Counted from the first letter of the stretch, positions 1-9,086 are shown. The stretch: 39,610 bases of DNA from Elainella sp. Prado103 (GCA_025454395.1 JALOOM010000107.1:1-39610); one strand, 5' to 3'. The notes: generated by a model from the letters alone, not told the origin. Program-made: numbers and translations.

Positions 1-19
1 TCTGTTTGTGAGTTTAACG

Positions 20-55
20 CTGATTGGCTAATAAATCTTTTCCCTTCATTCCCCA
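20..55 (+). repeat. Degenerate left-end fragment of the MITE-like element
   Basis: The bases from 20 match the left end of the three complete elements (start CTGATTG, then AAATCTTTTCCC, then TCAT) with about six mismatches in 35. No matching right terminus follows. A short stretch at about 127-153 (CCTGGTTCG and GGGGCAG) faintly resembles the interior and right part, so this may be an old copy disrupted by the tandem array between them. Confidence 0.45.
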
Positions 56-57
56 GG

Positions 58-109
58 GCACCACATCAAGGCACTACATCAAGGCACTACATCAAGGCAC
101 CACATCAAG
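58..109 (+). repeat. Tandem repeat, 13 bp x 4
   Basis: There are four head-to-tail units of GCACYACATCAAG that differ only at the fifth base. The array is non-coding and lies just after the degenerate MITE fragment. Confidence 0.9.
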
Positions 110-158
110 GCGCACTGCTTTTGGCGATCCCTGGTTCGTCAGCAAGGGGCAGCATTAT

Positions 159-241
159 AGGAGTCACTACATAGGAGTCACTACATAGGAGCCACTACAT
201 AGGAGTCACTACATAGGAGCCACTACATAGGAGTCACTATG
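159..241 (+). repeat. Tandem repeat, 14 bp x 6
   Basis: There are six units of AGGAGYCACTACAT, the last incomplete. Only the sixth base varies between T and C. The unit length is twice seven, reminiscent of the heptameric short tandem repeats described in cyanobacteria, although the two halves are not identical. The array is about 90 bp beyond the stop of the downstream minus-strand gene. Confidence 0.9.
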
Positions 242-326
242 GATTGGGCGTGGTTGGGAATAAGGTGAATCATCAGGGTAAGCATCAACGACGTTACCCG
301 CACCTGCCGATTGAGCAAAAGGAATC

Positions 327-1019
327 TTACAAATTAGATTCCAACGTTTCGCGAGTAGCCAAAAACTTTCTACCGAGATCGGTTACATCAAGATATTGTG
401 TCAGATCGATCGCATGGTTACCCGCATCACTAGCTCGAACCACATCACTGATATACCCCGATTTCGTTTTCACTAATCCAAAATCTCGCAGTCGTCTTAA
501 TTCGTCACCCACGCGCCCAGAGACATAAAATTCATATCTCGTTTTTGCTTGAGCATGTTGGTAGAGCTGCCTGATTTTTTCATAGTCTTTCTCGCCCAGC
601 AGAAAGTTATACATAAAAGCTTGCATTTCTTCTAAATTTTTCTGCTGCTCTTCCAGTTGTTGCAATTGTTGAGCTTGCAGTTCATCAATTTGTCTTTTTT
701 GATCATTGACTTCCTGCTTCAGTTGCCTGAATCGAGCAGTCACCCCACTATCCTGAGAAATACCGAAATCTTCTAACCGATTTAACAGACCAGAGTTAAA
801 CAGTAAAACTAGGGCGATCAAAATAATATCTGGCGTTTCGATCTTTCTGGGTAGGGGTCGCTCTGGCTTCAGAAACATAGGAATAATTAAACTAAAGATT
901 AAATATCCAATGGTGAGCACTGAAATAATCTCGATCCATAAATTTCGAGGCAGCTTATCTTCAGATTGCTGAACCGTAGATGGCTGATTACTCTGTTTGG
1001 CAGGAGGATCAACTTCCAT
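327..1019 (-). CDS. Membrane-anchored coiled-coil protein with winged-helix-like C-terminus, unknown function
   Basis: A 230-residue protein that I do not recognise as a named family. After a hydrophilic N-terminus there are two hydrophobic segments (about 27-49 and 63-80). A strongly charged, Gln/Glu-rich coiled coil follows (about 95-136). The C-terminal third (about 160-225) has the pattern of a winged helix: a GDELRRLRDFGLV helix, a short strand, then YLDVTDLGRKFL. By inference it could sense or tether at the membrane while the C-terminus mediates protein or DNA contact. The start is supported by AGGAG seven bases upstream of the ATG. The gene stands alone, with a long spacer upstream towards the divergent LysR gene. 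It is real by frame length and ribosome site; its role is unknown. Confidence 0.8.
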   Translation of the reverse strand: MEVDPPAKQSNQPSTVQQSEDKLPRNLWIEIISVLTIGYLIFSLIIPMFLKPERPLPRKIETPDIILIALVLLFNSGLLNRLEDFGISQDSGVTARFRQLKQEVNDQKRQIDELQAQQLQQLEEQQKNLEEMQAFMYNFLLGEKDYEKIRQLYQHAQAKTRYEFYVSGRVGDELRRLRDFGLVKTKSGYISDVVRASDAGNHAIDLTQYLDVTDLGRKFLATRETLESNL

Positions 1020-1083
1020 AAAATATCTCCTAGAAATTAGATACCGGATTCAGTTTCGAGGCTCGTAGGTTTACTTTAACCAT

Positions 1084-1109
1084 GCTCTTTAAACGTGCTC
1101 TTTAAACAT
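1084..1109 (+). repeat. Direct duplication, 13 bp x 2
   Basis: GCTCTTTAAACGT is followed at once by GCTCTTTAAACAT. It lies upstream of the divergent membrane-protein gene. Confidence 0.75.
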
Positions 1110-1207
1110 GTTTCAAGATAGTCGCGATCGATTGAAACTGAAACAAATTTTGAATTAATCCGTATCTTAGCCGATTCAAGGAGTCTCTCTTTCAACCAGG
1201 CGAGCCG

Positions 1208-1344
1208 CCTGATTGACTGACAAATCTTTTCCCCTCATCCCTAAATCCCTTCTCCCACTAGGGGCGAAGGGACTTGCAATCAAATCCTGGTTCGAAAGCC
1301 CCTCGCTGGGGTGAGGGTAGTTTGAGTTTTGTCAGTCAATCAGG
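1208..1344 (+). mobile_element. MITE-like element, copy 1 (137 bp)
   Basis: The element begins CCTGATTGACTGACAAA and ends with its exact reverse complement, giving perfect 17-bp terminal inverted repeats. It is flanked by the identical octamer GCGAGCCG at 1200-1207 and 1345-1352, a target site duplication. The interior has no open reading frame and is itself partly self-complementary (CCCCTCA near the left, TGAGGG near the right). Two further copies in this window share the sequence almost end to end. No transposase is encoded, so mobilisation in trans is inferred. Confidence 0.9.
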
Positions 1345-1462
1345 GCGAGCCGCAGTATTAGCCAGTTAAATTGCATTGGGTGAGATGAATTCTGCCAAGC
1401 GACTCCGCCTTGTTTCGGGTGGAAAAATGCAACCGATCCACCTCATCATGGTCACTTGAGTC

Positions 1463-1490
1463 ACTTTAGCAATGATTATGTTGCTAAAGT
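1463..1490. promoter_or_regulatory. Perfect palindrome, possible operator upstream of LysR gene
   Basis: ACTTTAGCAA, an 8-base spacer, then TTGCTAAAGT form a perfect 10-bp inverted repeat. No T-run follows, so it does not look like a terminator. It contains a TTA-N-TAA dyad of the kind LysR regulators bind. Autoregulatory use by the downstream regulator is inference. Confidence 0.5.
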
Positions 1491-1504
1491 AGTGTATAGT
1501 TGGG

Positions 1505-1528
1505 TTAAGCAACATCCGTGTTGTTTAA
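1505..1528. promoter_or_regulatory. Second palindrome, same half-site family
   Basis: TTAAGCAACA, spacer TCCG, then TGTTGTTTAA form an inverted repeat with nine of ten positions paired. Its half-site resembles that of the palindrome at 1463-1490, and the two centres are 40 bp apart, close to four helical turns. The pair looks like a double operator. Confidence 0.45.
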
Positions 1529-1812
1529 ATGTTTGTCAGGGCATTGGGCTCTATATCGGTCGGGTAGAACGCTGAACCAGAGTTGAGACTCTAGTCAAGG
1601 CTTTTAAGTAAGCCAAGGTCTGTACTTCGTCGTTCCTTGTTGCTTCTACCGCATTTTGCCATTGCTGCTCGGCAAGAGGTTGCAATGATTGCAATTGCGA
1701 TAACTTGAACCAATTCAACCAACTAACTCAACCGGAGATTTATCAGTAATTCCTAGACGCAATGGAAGACCAACATAAAACCGGGAAAAAGCGACTTTTG
1801 CTATGGGAGTCC

Positions 1813-2763
1813 ATGACACTCCGCCAACTGCAAGTCTTTGAAGCAACCGCACGACATGGAAATCTGACTCGTGCAGCAGCAGAACTGCACTTAACCCAGC
1901 CTACGGTTTCGATGCAGGTGAAGCACTTATCCAAAACAGTTGGTTTACCCCTGTTTGAACAACTTGGTAAACGACTGTACATCACAGAACCAGGAGAGGC
2001 GCTGTTAAAAACTTGTCAAGAAGTTTTTGCCCAGTTGGAACAGTTGGAAATGTATCTGTTTGAACTGAAGGGAATTACGCAAGGGAGATTACGGATCGCA
2101 GCAACGGGAACTTCAAAATACTTTATTCCTAAACTGCTTAATCCCTTCTGCCAACAGTATTCTGGCATTAATGTTGCGCTCGAAATGAATAGCCACCAGA
2201 TGATTTTGAATCGATTGGATCAAAATTTGGACGATCTGTATATTCTGAGTCGTTTGCCCGATCGCCCCAACTTGGAAACAGTTCCTTTTCTATGCAATCC
2301 CTTGGTTGTGGTTGCCCCTCCCGATCACCCCTTGTCTCAGACTCCATCTAAGCTGACGCTACAAGACATCGCTAACGAACCCTTTGTGATGCGCGAACGG
2401 GGTTCAGCCACCCGGGAAGCATCTGAACTGCTCTTTCGGCAGCAAGGCATTTCTGTACGCACTCAATTTGAATTGGGCAGCAATGAAGCAATTAAACAAG
2501 CGGTGAGCCAAGGATTAGGGTTGGGTATTCTCTCCTGGCATAGCTTGATCGATCAAAATTCCACGCCTCAATTACCCATACTGAATGTGGAACACTTTCC
2601 CATTCATCAGCAGTGGTATGTCCTTTTTCGTCAGGACAAGGTGCTTTCAACCGTTGCGAAAACATTTGTTGAGTTTTTACTACAAGAGAGTTCTCAATAT
2701 TGCCAGGTCTACCCTGGGTTCGCTTTACAGGAATCCCTAGGTTCAACTTACTCGCGATCGTAG
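1813..2763 (+). CDS. LysR-family transcriptional regulator, CbbR-like
   Basis: This is a DNA-binding regulator of the LysR family. The N-terminal helix-turn-helix starts MTLRQLQVFEATARHGNLTRAA and continues with TQPTVSMQVKHL. The GLPLFEQLGK motif follows, then a two-lobed co-inducer domain beginning near LRIAATGTSKYFIPKLL. The arrangement is closer to proteobacterial-type CbbR (carbon-fixation regulator) than to the cyanobacterial NdhR or CmpR groups as I recall them, so carbon metabolism is a plausible but unproven target. The frame stays open to an ATG at 1762, but family members begin at the ATG at 1813. That start gives 316 residues, the usual length. It is convergent with the M50 protease gene. 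Two palindromes lie 285-350 bp upstream. Confidence 0.9.
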   Translation: MTLRQLQVFEATARHGNLTRAAAELHLTQPTVSMQVKHLSKTVGLPLFEQLGKRLYITEPGEALLKTCQEVFAQLEQLEMYLFELKGITQGRLRIAATGTSKYFIPKLLNPFCQQYSGINVALEMNSHQMILNRLDQNLDDLYILSRLPDRPNLETVPFLCNPLVVVAPPDHPLSQTPSKLTLQDIANEPFVMRERGSATREASELLFRQQGISVRTQFELGSNEAIKQAVSQGLGLGILSWHSLIDQNSTPQLPILNVEHFPIHQQWYVLFRQDKVLSTVAKTFVEFLLQESSQYCQVYPGFALQESLGSTYSRS

Positions 2764-2846
2764 TTAACTGGTCGTCGAGTTGTAGTCAACTGGCAGAGTC
2801 GCGAACAAAAGCCAATCGGCAAAGTTAATGATCAAAGATCAAATAG

Positions 2847-4184
2847 CTACCGCAGTGCATCTTCAGCCACCGTCTGTAGCGGGAGATCGGCGGGAAATTG
2901 TCCTACGGTTTGAATCTGCTCCAGTACTGCCGGTGGCACAACCAAATTCAATGCCTCTGCAACTGCCTGCACAATGCTGCTGCGATCGATCACCCCCACC
3001 ATTCTTTGATCAGCGGTCATCACGATGAGGTTACGATCGCCCTCGGTTTCCAACTGGTGAATGGCAGTTGCGACCGATGCTGTATCTGCAATGGTCGGTA
3101 AGGTCTCAAGGGGTTGGGTAATGGATCGTACCGTCAGGATTTCCCACTGGCTCCGCTCGATCGCAGCAAGCTGGTTCAGATCCACCAGCCCTACATAGCA
3201 CCCTTGAGCCTCAGCATAGTAGATCGGGGTTGAGTCGATCGGGGTTGAACTAACTGGCATAGGCTGCCTCAAAATCAGTTCAGATGCATTTGGCTGCATT
3301 GCGCCTGGATCGCTTCCAGGTGGCTTTGATGACGTGGGATCGATCGCCCGTCCAGGGGTGGGAGTAGAAGTCGGATCAGGGGAAACCATCAATGCTTGCG
3401 CCACAAATGCTGCGAGAGGGTGATCCACATTCACCGTCTGAAACTGATGCTGCATTGCTGCCGTCACGGGCAAAGCCAACAGCGTTTCTTGCAGCCAGGT
3501 AGATTGCCGATAGGAACGAGCCCGACGCACCCCAAACCAGCCCAAAATCACGAGCCAGAGGAAGTTAAATTGCAGGACAAACCCAATAAATCCTGCTAGT
3601 CCCAAGCCGATCGCCAACCAACCTAGCCCTTCACCACAGCGAGCGGCCCAACGTACTGCCTGCATTCGGCTACCAGTGATTTGCCAGATCGCCGCTTTTA
3701 GCACTTGTCCGCCATCCAAAGGCAAACCCGGCAGCAGATTAAATAGGGCTAGCACTAAGTTAATCCAAGCCAGATAGCTAAGAACGCTTTTGGGCAGCGA
3801 TTCAGGCAAAAACCAACTGACCACAAACATCACTAAAAACAGGACGAAGCTGACGGTGGGCCCGGCAATTGCCACCCAAAAAGCCTGTTGCGGCGTTTTG
3901 GATTCCTGGGCGATCGAGGCAATTCCCCCCAGTGGAAACAGGGTAATCGAATTGACGACAATGCCCTGGGACTGGGCGACCAAGCTGTGCCCCAATTCAT
4001 GGAGCAACACTGAGCCAAACAGCAGTAGCGCCAAGCTGGCACCTGCGATCCAACTCCAGTCGGCATCGGCTTCCCAGTCGATCGTGCTAAACAGGAAGGC
4101 AAATAAGCCCAAGCTACCAAACCAGAGTGGATTGAGAAACAACGGGATACCGCAAATAGAGCCAATCCGCCAACTCGATATCAT
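2847..4184 (-). CDS. Site-2 protease (M50) with C-terminal CBS domains
   Basis: An intramembrane zinc metalloprotease of the SpoIVFB/Rip3-like branch, which cuts membrane-bound substrates such as anti-sigma factors. The zinc motif is HELGH at residues 62-66, and the third ligand is in LPLDGGQ (Asp157). Around six hydrophobic segments occupy residues 10-230. Two CBS modules follow (about 240-430). Such modules usually bind adenosyl nucleotides and may gate the protease. The first CBS module is interrupted by a Pro/Ser/Thr-rich stretch of about 60 residues (near 272-330), which is unusual. The gene is convergent with the LysR gene and shares no operon with it. The substrate is unknown. Confidence 0.92.
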   Translation of the reverse strand: MISSWRIGSICGIPLFLNPLWFGSLGLFAFLFSTIDWEADADWSWIAGASLALLLFGSVLLHELGHSLVAQSQGIVVNSITLFPLGGIASIAQESKTPQQAFWVAIAGPTVSFVLFLVMFVVSWFLPESLPKSVLSYLAWINLVLALFNLLPGLPLDGGQVLKAAIWQITGSRMQAVRWAARCGEGLGWLAIGLGLAGFIGFVLQFNFLWLVILGWFGVRRARSYRQSTWLQETLLALPVTAAMQHQFQTVNVDHPLAAFVAQALMVSPDPTSTPTPGRAIDPTSSKPPGSDPGAMQPNASELILRQPMPVSSTPIDSTPIYYAEAQGCYVGLVDLNQLAAIERSQWEILTVRSITQPLETLPTIADTASVATAIHQLETEGDRNLIVMTADQRMVGVIDRSSIVQAVAEALNLVVPPAVLEQIQTVGQFPADLPLQTVAEDALR

Positions 4185-4296
4185 CTTGATATCATCTCGA
4201 TCGGTTTAACTTCGATGCTTTTAGCAAGGCAAGCCAGATCATAAATGGTGCTGACCCCTTAACCCCCACTCCCCTACTCTGACTCACCATCACCCC

Positions 4297-5907
4297 CTAG
4301 CTAGCAATCATCGCGGCTGGGGAACCTGCCAGTTCAGTTTCAGCTTTAGTGCCAGCGAGGTCAGCCCTGCGAGCTTGTTCTGCATGAAATTCAGCAAGCT
4401 GAGCTTCGATTTGATCGCGCACAATTTGCCGATATTCTAGAAAATGTTCAGCATGGGCGCAGACGGTGACATAGTGATCCCAAACGCCAGGGTTATGTTT
4501 GAGAATCCCAAAGAATTGCCGCCAAAATTGCCAGCGGGTACTGCGCTTAAAGCCTTGTCGCCAAACTACGATCGCCAGAGCCCTTAGATCAGTCAGGCTG
4601 GGGAACCGGAAGGGCACGGGACAGGGAGAAGGCTGGAGGTGCAGAAAATGCCGATAAACTCGGCTTAAGAAGCGTGCAGGATCGTAGAGAGTGCAAAAAG
4701 CATGGACATACTCATGGGCGATTTCCTCGATCGGGCGAGTCGGGGCAAAGTTCATCAGGGCAAACTGGTTGCCATCGGTTTTGGTGTCGTATAACCGCCC
4801 TTCTTTCTCCAGACGATGCCACAGAGCTGTATTGGGCAGCGCTTGCAATAGTCCAAACACCGCCGTTGGAATTGCGGTTTCTTCGACAAAGTTGATGATC
4901 CGATCGCCTGCTCCACTTTTCTCACCATCGAAACCAATGATGAAACCGGCCATAATGCGCAGCCCAGCGCGATTGATGGCCTGAACGGCTTCTACCAGAG
5001 AACCGCGCGTATTTTGAAACTTCTTGGTCAACTCCAGACTGTCGGCATCTGGGGTTTCAATCCCCAAAAAGACCGCATTGAAGTTGCATTGCATCATCAG
5101 TTCCATCAGTTCCGCATCCTGAGCCAGATCCACGGAAGCTTCTGTGTTAAAGGTGAAGGGATACTCATGATCGGCCATCCATTGCTTCAGTTCCTTGAGC
5201 AATAGTTTGACATTGCGCTTGTTGCCGATGAAGTTATCATCCACCATGAACACCGCCCGCCGCCAACCCAATTCATACAATCGATCGAGTTCTGCCAAAA
5301 GCTGCTCTGGGGTTTTCGTGCGGGGTTTTCGTCCGTAGAGAACGATAATGTCACAAAACTCACATTGAAATGGGCAGCCTCGCGAAAACTGTACCGACAT
5401 CGAATCATAGGCATCTAATTCCAGCAGTTCATAGCGTGGCACAGGCGTGCTGGTGACATCAGGCTTATCCCCATCCGATCGAAAAATGCCCTGGGCTTCT
5501 CCTCGCTGCACGGCTGCCACGAAGCGCGGAATGGTAATTTCACCTTCATCCAAAATCAGATAATCGGCTCCAGCTTCCAAGGCATCTTCTGGGATTGAGG
5601 TGGGATACGGGCCACCAACTGCCACTTTTTTGCCGCGCCGTTTTGCTTCGCGAATCTGGTCACAAAAGTCCTGTTTCTGCACAATCATGGCAGAGAGCAC
5701 CACCAGATCAGCCCATTCCCATTCCGCTTCTGTGACTTCCCGCACATTGTGATCGACTAGCTTATATTCCCACTCCTGCGGAAAGATAGCCGCCGCCGTA
5801 ATCAGCCCGAGGGGGGGGAGCAAGACCTTGCGATCGACCAATTCCAGGATTTTTTCAAACGACCAGAACGTTTTAGGAAATAAGGGATAGAGCAGCAGAA
5901 CTCGCAT
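4297..5907 (-). CDS. B12-binding radical SAM protein, DUF4070 / HpnP-like
   Basis: A 536-residue enzyme with an N-terminal cobalamin-binding Rossmann region (about 1-150; the family hallmark PPLGLITAAA is at 31-40). A radical SAM barrel follows, with the iron-sulfur motif Cys178-x3-Cys182-x2-Cys185, and then a DUF4070-type C-terminal region. This architecture is shared with HpnP, the hopanoid C-2 methylase, and with cyanobacterial paralogues of unknown substrate. Methyl transfer to an unactivated carbon via methylcobalamin is the likely chemistry. No hopanoid or other pathway gene is adjacent, so the substrate cannot be assigned. The last 30 residues are Ala-rich and poorly conserved-looking. 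It is transcribed in the same direction as the chemoreceptor gene upstream but separated from it by 214 bp. Confidence 0.85.
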   Translation of the reverse strand: MRVLLLYPLFPKTFWSFEKILELVDRKVLLPPLGLITAAAIFPQEWEYKLVDHNVREVTEAEWEWADLVVLSAMIVQKQDFCDQIREAKRRGKKVAVGGPYPTSIPEDALEAGADYLILDEGEITIPRFVAAVQRGEAQGIFRSDGDKPDVTSTPVPRYELLELDAYDSMSVQFSRGCPFQCEFCDIIVLYGRKPRTKTPEQLLAELDRLYELGWRRAVFMVDDNFIGNKRNVKLLLKELKQWMADHEYPFTFNTEASVDLAQDAELMELMMQCNFNAVFLGIETPDADSLELTKKFQNTRGSLVEAVQAINRAGLRIMAGFIIGFDGEKSGAGDRIINFVEETAIPTAVFGLLQALPNTALWHRLEKEGRLYDTKTDGNQFALMNFAPTRPIEEIAHEYVHAFCTLYDPARFLSRVYRHFLHLQPSPCPVPFRFPSLTDLRALAIVVWRQGFKRSTRWQFWRQFFGILKHNPGVWDHYVTVCAHAEHFLEYRQIVRDQIEAQLAEFHAEQARRADLAGTKAETELAGSPAAMIAS

Positions 5908-6033
5908 AAAATGCCCAACCTCACACTAAAAGACACCGGCTTGGAAACGACCGGACTGAGATCTGCGCCGATCGTTACAATCAGCAAACCTCTAGTTCAG
6001 CCTACCTTACTTCACGGGATTCTGTCTTTGGTC

Positions 6034-6053
6034 GGGCAGGGTAAGATCTGCCC
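6034..6053 (-). terminator. Hairpin after the chemoreceptor operon
   Basis: GGGCAG and CTGCCC form a 6-bp stem with an 8-base loop, about 70 bp beyond the chemoreceptor stop. No T-run follows on the minus strand, so a factor-independent terminator is only possible, not shown. Confidence 0.25.
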
Positions 6054-6121
6054 AGCAGGGTACAAAGTCCACAATAACTGGCAATCTAGCCCCAAATTGG
6101 CGATTTCCAGGCTGGCAATTC

Positions 6122-9058
6122 TTAGACTTTTTCGACTCTGAACCGTTCTACTGATGAGAGCAGATCGCGGGCCACCCCCACCTGGTTTTGCAGCGAACCA
6201 GACACCCGCTGCGCTTCCTGGGAGGTTTCTTGAGCCGTCAGCTCTACCGATTGCATCACCTGAGCTACCGCCCGTGAGGTTTCGGTTTGCTCCACCGTGT
6301 CTGCCGTAATCGATCGCACCAACACATCGATCCGATTCGACACCTGGATAATATCCTCTAGGGATCGCTTGGCTTGTTCGGCCAGGCGCGTTCCTTCGAT
6401 CACCTGTTGAGTCCCTTCTTCCATTGCCGTCATCACCGAGCTGGTTTCACTCTGGATTTGCAACACGATTTGTTCAATCTCCTTCGAGGCTTTAGCCGCC
6501 CGATCGGCTAGCTGGCGCACCTCATCGGCTACAATCGCGAACCCCCGTCCAGCTTCTCCTGCTCTGGCCGCTTCAATACTGGCATTTAAGGCGAGCAAAT
6601 TGGTGCGAGAGGCAATTTGGGAAATCAATGCCACAATCTTAGAAATTTCCTGCGATGATTCTGCCAATCGCTTCACCTTACGGGTGGTTTCCGCTACTGT
6701 TTCGCGAATTTCCAGGATCCCCGATACAGTACGCTCTACCGCTTCACCCCCTTTCAGAGCTGTCGCCGAGGCCGATCGGGCCACTTCTTCCGCTTCTCTG
6801 GCGCTTTCTGCCACCCGCTGGATCGAGTCGGTCATCACCTGCACTGAATTGAGGGTGACTGCCAACTCTTCTGCTTGCCGCAGCGCATCCGAAGAGAGCG
6901 ATCGGGCAAAAATTTCATTTTCGGTCGAGCTTTTCGTGACCTGCCGCGCTGCCAGTTTCACCTGTTGCACAATTTCCCGCAGGTTTTGGATGGTTAAGTT
7001 AAAGGAGTCGGCTACGGCTCCTAGCACATCCGCTGTCACCTCAGCTTGCACCGTCAGATCACCGCGAGCTGCCCCTTCCACATCATCCAGGAGGCGAATC
7101 ACCTGCCGTTGCAGATCTTCTTTGGCCTGCTCCTGCTCTTCGGCTTTGCGCTGGGCTTCGCTGGTGGTAGTTAAAATCACCCGTGACATCTGGTTAAAGC
7201 TGGTGGCCAGTCGCCCCATTTCATCTTGGGAATGAACCGTAGCCCGCACGTTGAAGTTGCCCTGAGACACGGCATCAAACTGAGCTTGCAAATCGGTGGC
7301 GGATCGCTTCATTTGTTTGGCCATCACACCCGACAACACCAATGCCGAGCCAAAGCTTGCTACCCCAGCAGTTGCGCTGAGAGCCAAGCGATTCAAGGGT
7401 GGCACTTGGCTAGCAGAGACCAGTCCGATCGCCGCCACTGCAACGGTCGTGATCATACCCGTCACGCCGCTGACGATCCATTGTTTGTTAATAGCAGGCG
7501 CATTTTCTAAGGGAGCTGCCCAACCTTGCTGGATCGTCACATCGGGCTCAATGCTGCGACTATCGGGTTGGGTGAAGGTCGGCAAAGGCTCAGCCGCGCT
7601 TGCCAGCGGAAAAACATCGTCCTCACGAATGATCGATTGATCCGTATCGTTAAAGTCAAAACTGGCGGTTGTCGGTACGGAACCCCCGGCTGAGGTGATG
7701 CCCGATCCCAACGATGGACTCGTAAAATCAACTGAATTGTCAGACAAATCAAAATCAGGGAGACTCCCTAGATCATCAAATTCATCAAACTCATCTAAGA
7801 AATCAACGCTACTGCGCGGATGGATGGGAGCATCTTCTAAGGAAGGCTCTTCACTGGTGGAGAATTCGCGCTCATCCACCGCATCAAAACCATACCCGCT
7901 ACTGTTGGCCACAAAGGTATGATCATCGTCATCGTCATAGAAGTTAGCCGAATAGCCCTCTGAGGATTCGGGATAGCTGCCACCATAGTTCGTCGGTGCA
8001 GAGTCTTCCATCCCCATAAATAGGGTTTCATCTTCTGAGGTTTGCTCAAAACTAAAGCTTTGGGTGGAAGCCACACCATAGTCTGGCTCCCCATTGGCTG
8101 GCATTGAAAAATCTGGATCTGAATAATCCTGAACGGAGTAGCTATCGGCTGTATAACTTTGAGAAGGCAGGTTCGGATCAAAATCAGGTAATTCATCCAG
8201 CGCACTGAAATCGACTGATGCCGCCGAAGCATTGGTGGAAACAGCCGGATGCGGCGGAAACACCTGATCAAAGTCCTCTAGCCCTGCGTCACTCGTCTCT
8301 TCAGCAAACGGGTTGTCATGGGTTAAGGATTCATCAATGGCAAAGGCGGCATTCGCCCGGACACCGGCACTGGAAGGATTTGTGGCGGCTCGAAATGGAT
8401 TATTGAGATCCCCACCACTCAATTCCCGGACATCTTCGGTACTATCTAAACTGAGATCGGCGAAGTCAAAATCGTCCCCTAAGTCGTCGGGTGGAACCGA
8501 TACATTCTGCCAATCCGAATCCTGGTTAACTTCTGCAAACGGTGAAGCTTGAGAACCGACAGTACTGACAAAGTCGGCATCAATGTCGGTAAATTGATCG
8601 GGATCGGCAAACTGATGATTAAACTGATCGTTAAATTGATTGCCGAATTGATGCTCGTCAAACGGGCGACCAAATTCTTCAAATTCCGCATCTGAAAATC
8701 CAGGCGTACCGATATGGTCTGCCCCTTCCTCTGCATTATCAAACCGATCGGGCGAGTCCTGACTGAACTCTTCTGCATCAGCCAAGCCCTTATTCGCGTA
8801 ATTGATGTACTCGGTATCGGTGGTGAGAGAAAGCACGGATTGGTATTGCTCCCGTGCGACATCAAACTGCTGAAGCCCATAGCAGTAAATATGCCCTCGC
8901 AACAGGCAGACATTCGGGTCAGAAGGATAGTTTTCGGCGAGGCGATCGATAATGGTAGCGGCTTCTTCGTAGCTGCCCAGCATGTAGGCTCGTTCAGCCT
9001 GTTTATACTCATCTGCAAACTTGGTTGATCCTGATCCCATTTCGTTTTTCCTGCCCAT
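6122..9058 (-). CDS. hmpD: Methyl-accepting chemotaxis protein, PilJ/HmpD type, with TPR N-terminus
   Basis: A 978-residue chemoreceptor-like signalling protein of the pilus-based motility system. Residues about 14-95 look like TPR helices. They are followed by roughly 420 residues of acidic, low-complexity sequence rich in Asp, Phe and Ser. Two hydrophobic segments (about 527-548 and 557-580) are joined by only a few residues, so there is no periplasmic ligand domain. One or two HAMP modules (about 577-700) and the coiled-coil signalling domain follow. The highly conserved tip [20 protein letters not shown] is near 829-848. Input must therefore come from the cytoplasm, perhaps through the TPR region. 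GGAG upstream supports the start at 9058. It is the last gene of a four-gene minus-strand set; CheA is absent from the window. In Synechocystis the equivalent gene order is also separated from its CheA gene. Confidence 0.93.
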   Translation of the reverse strand: MGRKNEMGSGSTKFADEYKQAERAYMLGSYEEAATIIDRLAENYPSDPNVCLLRGHIYCYGLQQFDVAREQYQSVLSLTTDTEYINYANKGLADAEEFSQDSPDRFDNAEEGADHIGTPGFSDAEFEEFGRPFDEHQFGNQFNDQFNHQFADPDQFTDIDADFVSTVGSQASPFAEVNQDSDWQNVSVPPDDLGDDFDFADLSLDSTEDVRELSGGDLNNPFRAATNPSSAGVRANAAFAIDESLTHDNPFAEETSDAGLEDFDQVFPPHPAVSTNASAASVDFSALDELPDFDPNLPSQSYTADSYSVQDYSDPDFSMPANGEPDYGVASTQSFSFEQTSEDETLFMGMEDSAPTNYGGSYPESSEGYSANFYDDDDDHTFVANSSGYGFDAVDEREFSTSEEPSLEDAPIHPRSSVDFLDEFDEFDDLGSLPDFDLSDNSVDFTSPSLGSGITSAGGSVPTTASFDFNDTDQSIIREDDVFPLASAAEPLPTFTQPDSRSIEPDVTIQQGWAAPLENAPAINKQWIVSGVTGMITTVAVAAIGLVSASQVPPLNRLALSATAGVASFGSALVLSGVMAKQMKRSATDLQAQFDAVSQGNFNVRATVHSQDEMGRLATSFNQMSRVILTTTSEAQRKAEEQEQAKEDLQRQVIRLLDDVEGAARGDLTVQAEVTADVLGAVADSFNLTIQNLREIVQQVKLAARQVTKSSTENEIFARSLSSDALRQAEELAVTLNSVQVMTDSIQRVAESAREAEEVARSASATALKGGEAVERTVSGILEIRETVAETTRKVKRLAESSQEISKIVALISQIASRTNLLALNASIEAARAGEAGRGFAIVADEVRQLADRAAKASKEIEQIVLQIQSETSSVMTAMEEGTQQVIEGTRLAEQAKRSLEDIIQVSNRIDVLVRSITADTVEQTETSRAVAQVMQSVELTAQETSQEAQRVSGSLQNQVGVARDLLSSVERFRVEKV

Positions 9059-9086
9059 GCGAGTCTCCGAAACTAAGCTTCATTGT

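Larger units (their letters stand above)
1..326. other. Repeat-rich non-coding left edge
   Basis: No convincing gene is visible here. The stretch holds a degenerate fragment of the MITE-like element found elsewhere in the window (20-55), then two different short tandem arrays (58-109 and 159-241). The only long open frame, on the plus strand from 244, runs antisense over the 3' end of the membrane-protein gene and looks like its shadow. Confidence 0.6.
1020..1812. other. Long divergent spacer between membrane protein and LysR gene
   Basis: This stretch of about 790 bp has no recognisable gene. It contains a 13-bp direct duplication (1084-1109), a complete MITE-like element (1208-1344) and two perfect or near-perfect palindromes (1463-1490, 1505-1528) lying 5' of the LysR regulator. 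The minus-strand ribosome binding site for the membrane protein is at 1027-1031. Confidence 0.7.

Noticed and set aside
58..241. CRISPR-like direct repeats at the left edge
   Set aside because: The units are contiguous with no spacers and too short (13 and 14 bp), and no cas gene is nearby.
244..528. 94-codon plus-strand frame near the left edge
   Set aside because: Most of it is antisense to the membrane-protein gene, which has a better start and domain structure.
1270..1300. tRNA T-arm-like GGTTCGAAA inside the repeat element
   Set aside because: There is no acceptor stem, anticodon arm or D-arm around it, and the same bases occur in each MITE copy.
6600..7235. 211-codon open frame antisense to the chemoreceptor gene
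   Set aside because: It is Ser/Arg/Thr-rich as expected from a shadow of a coiled-coil gene, lacks a ribosome site and has no family resemblance.
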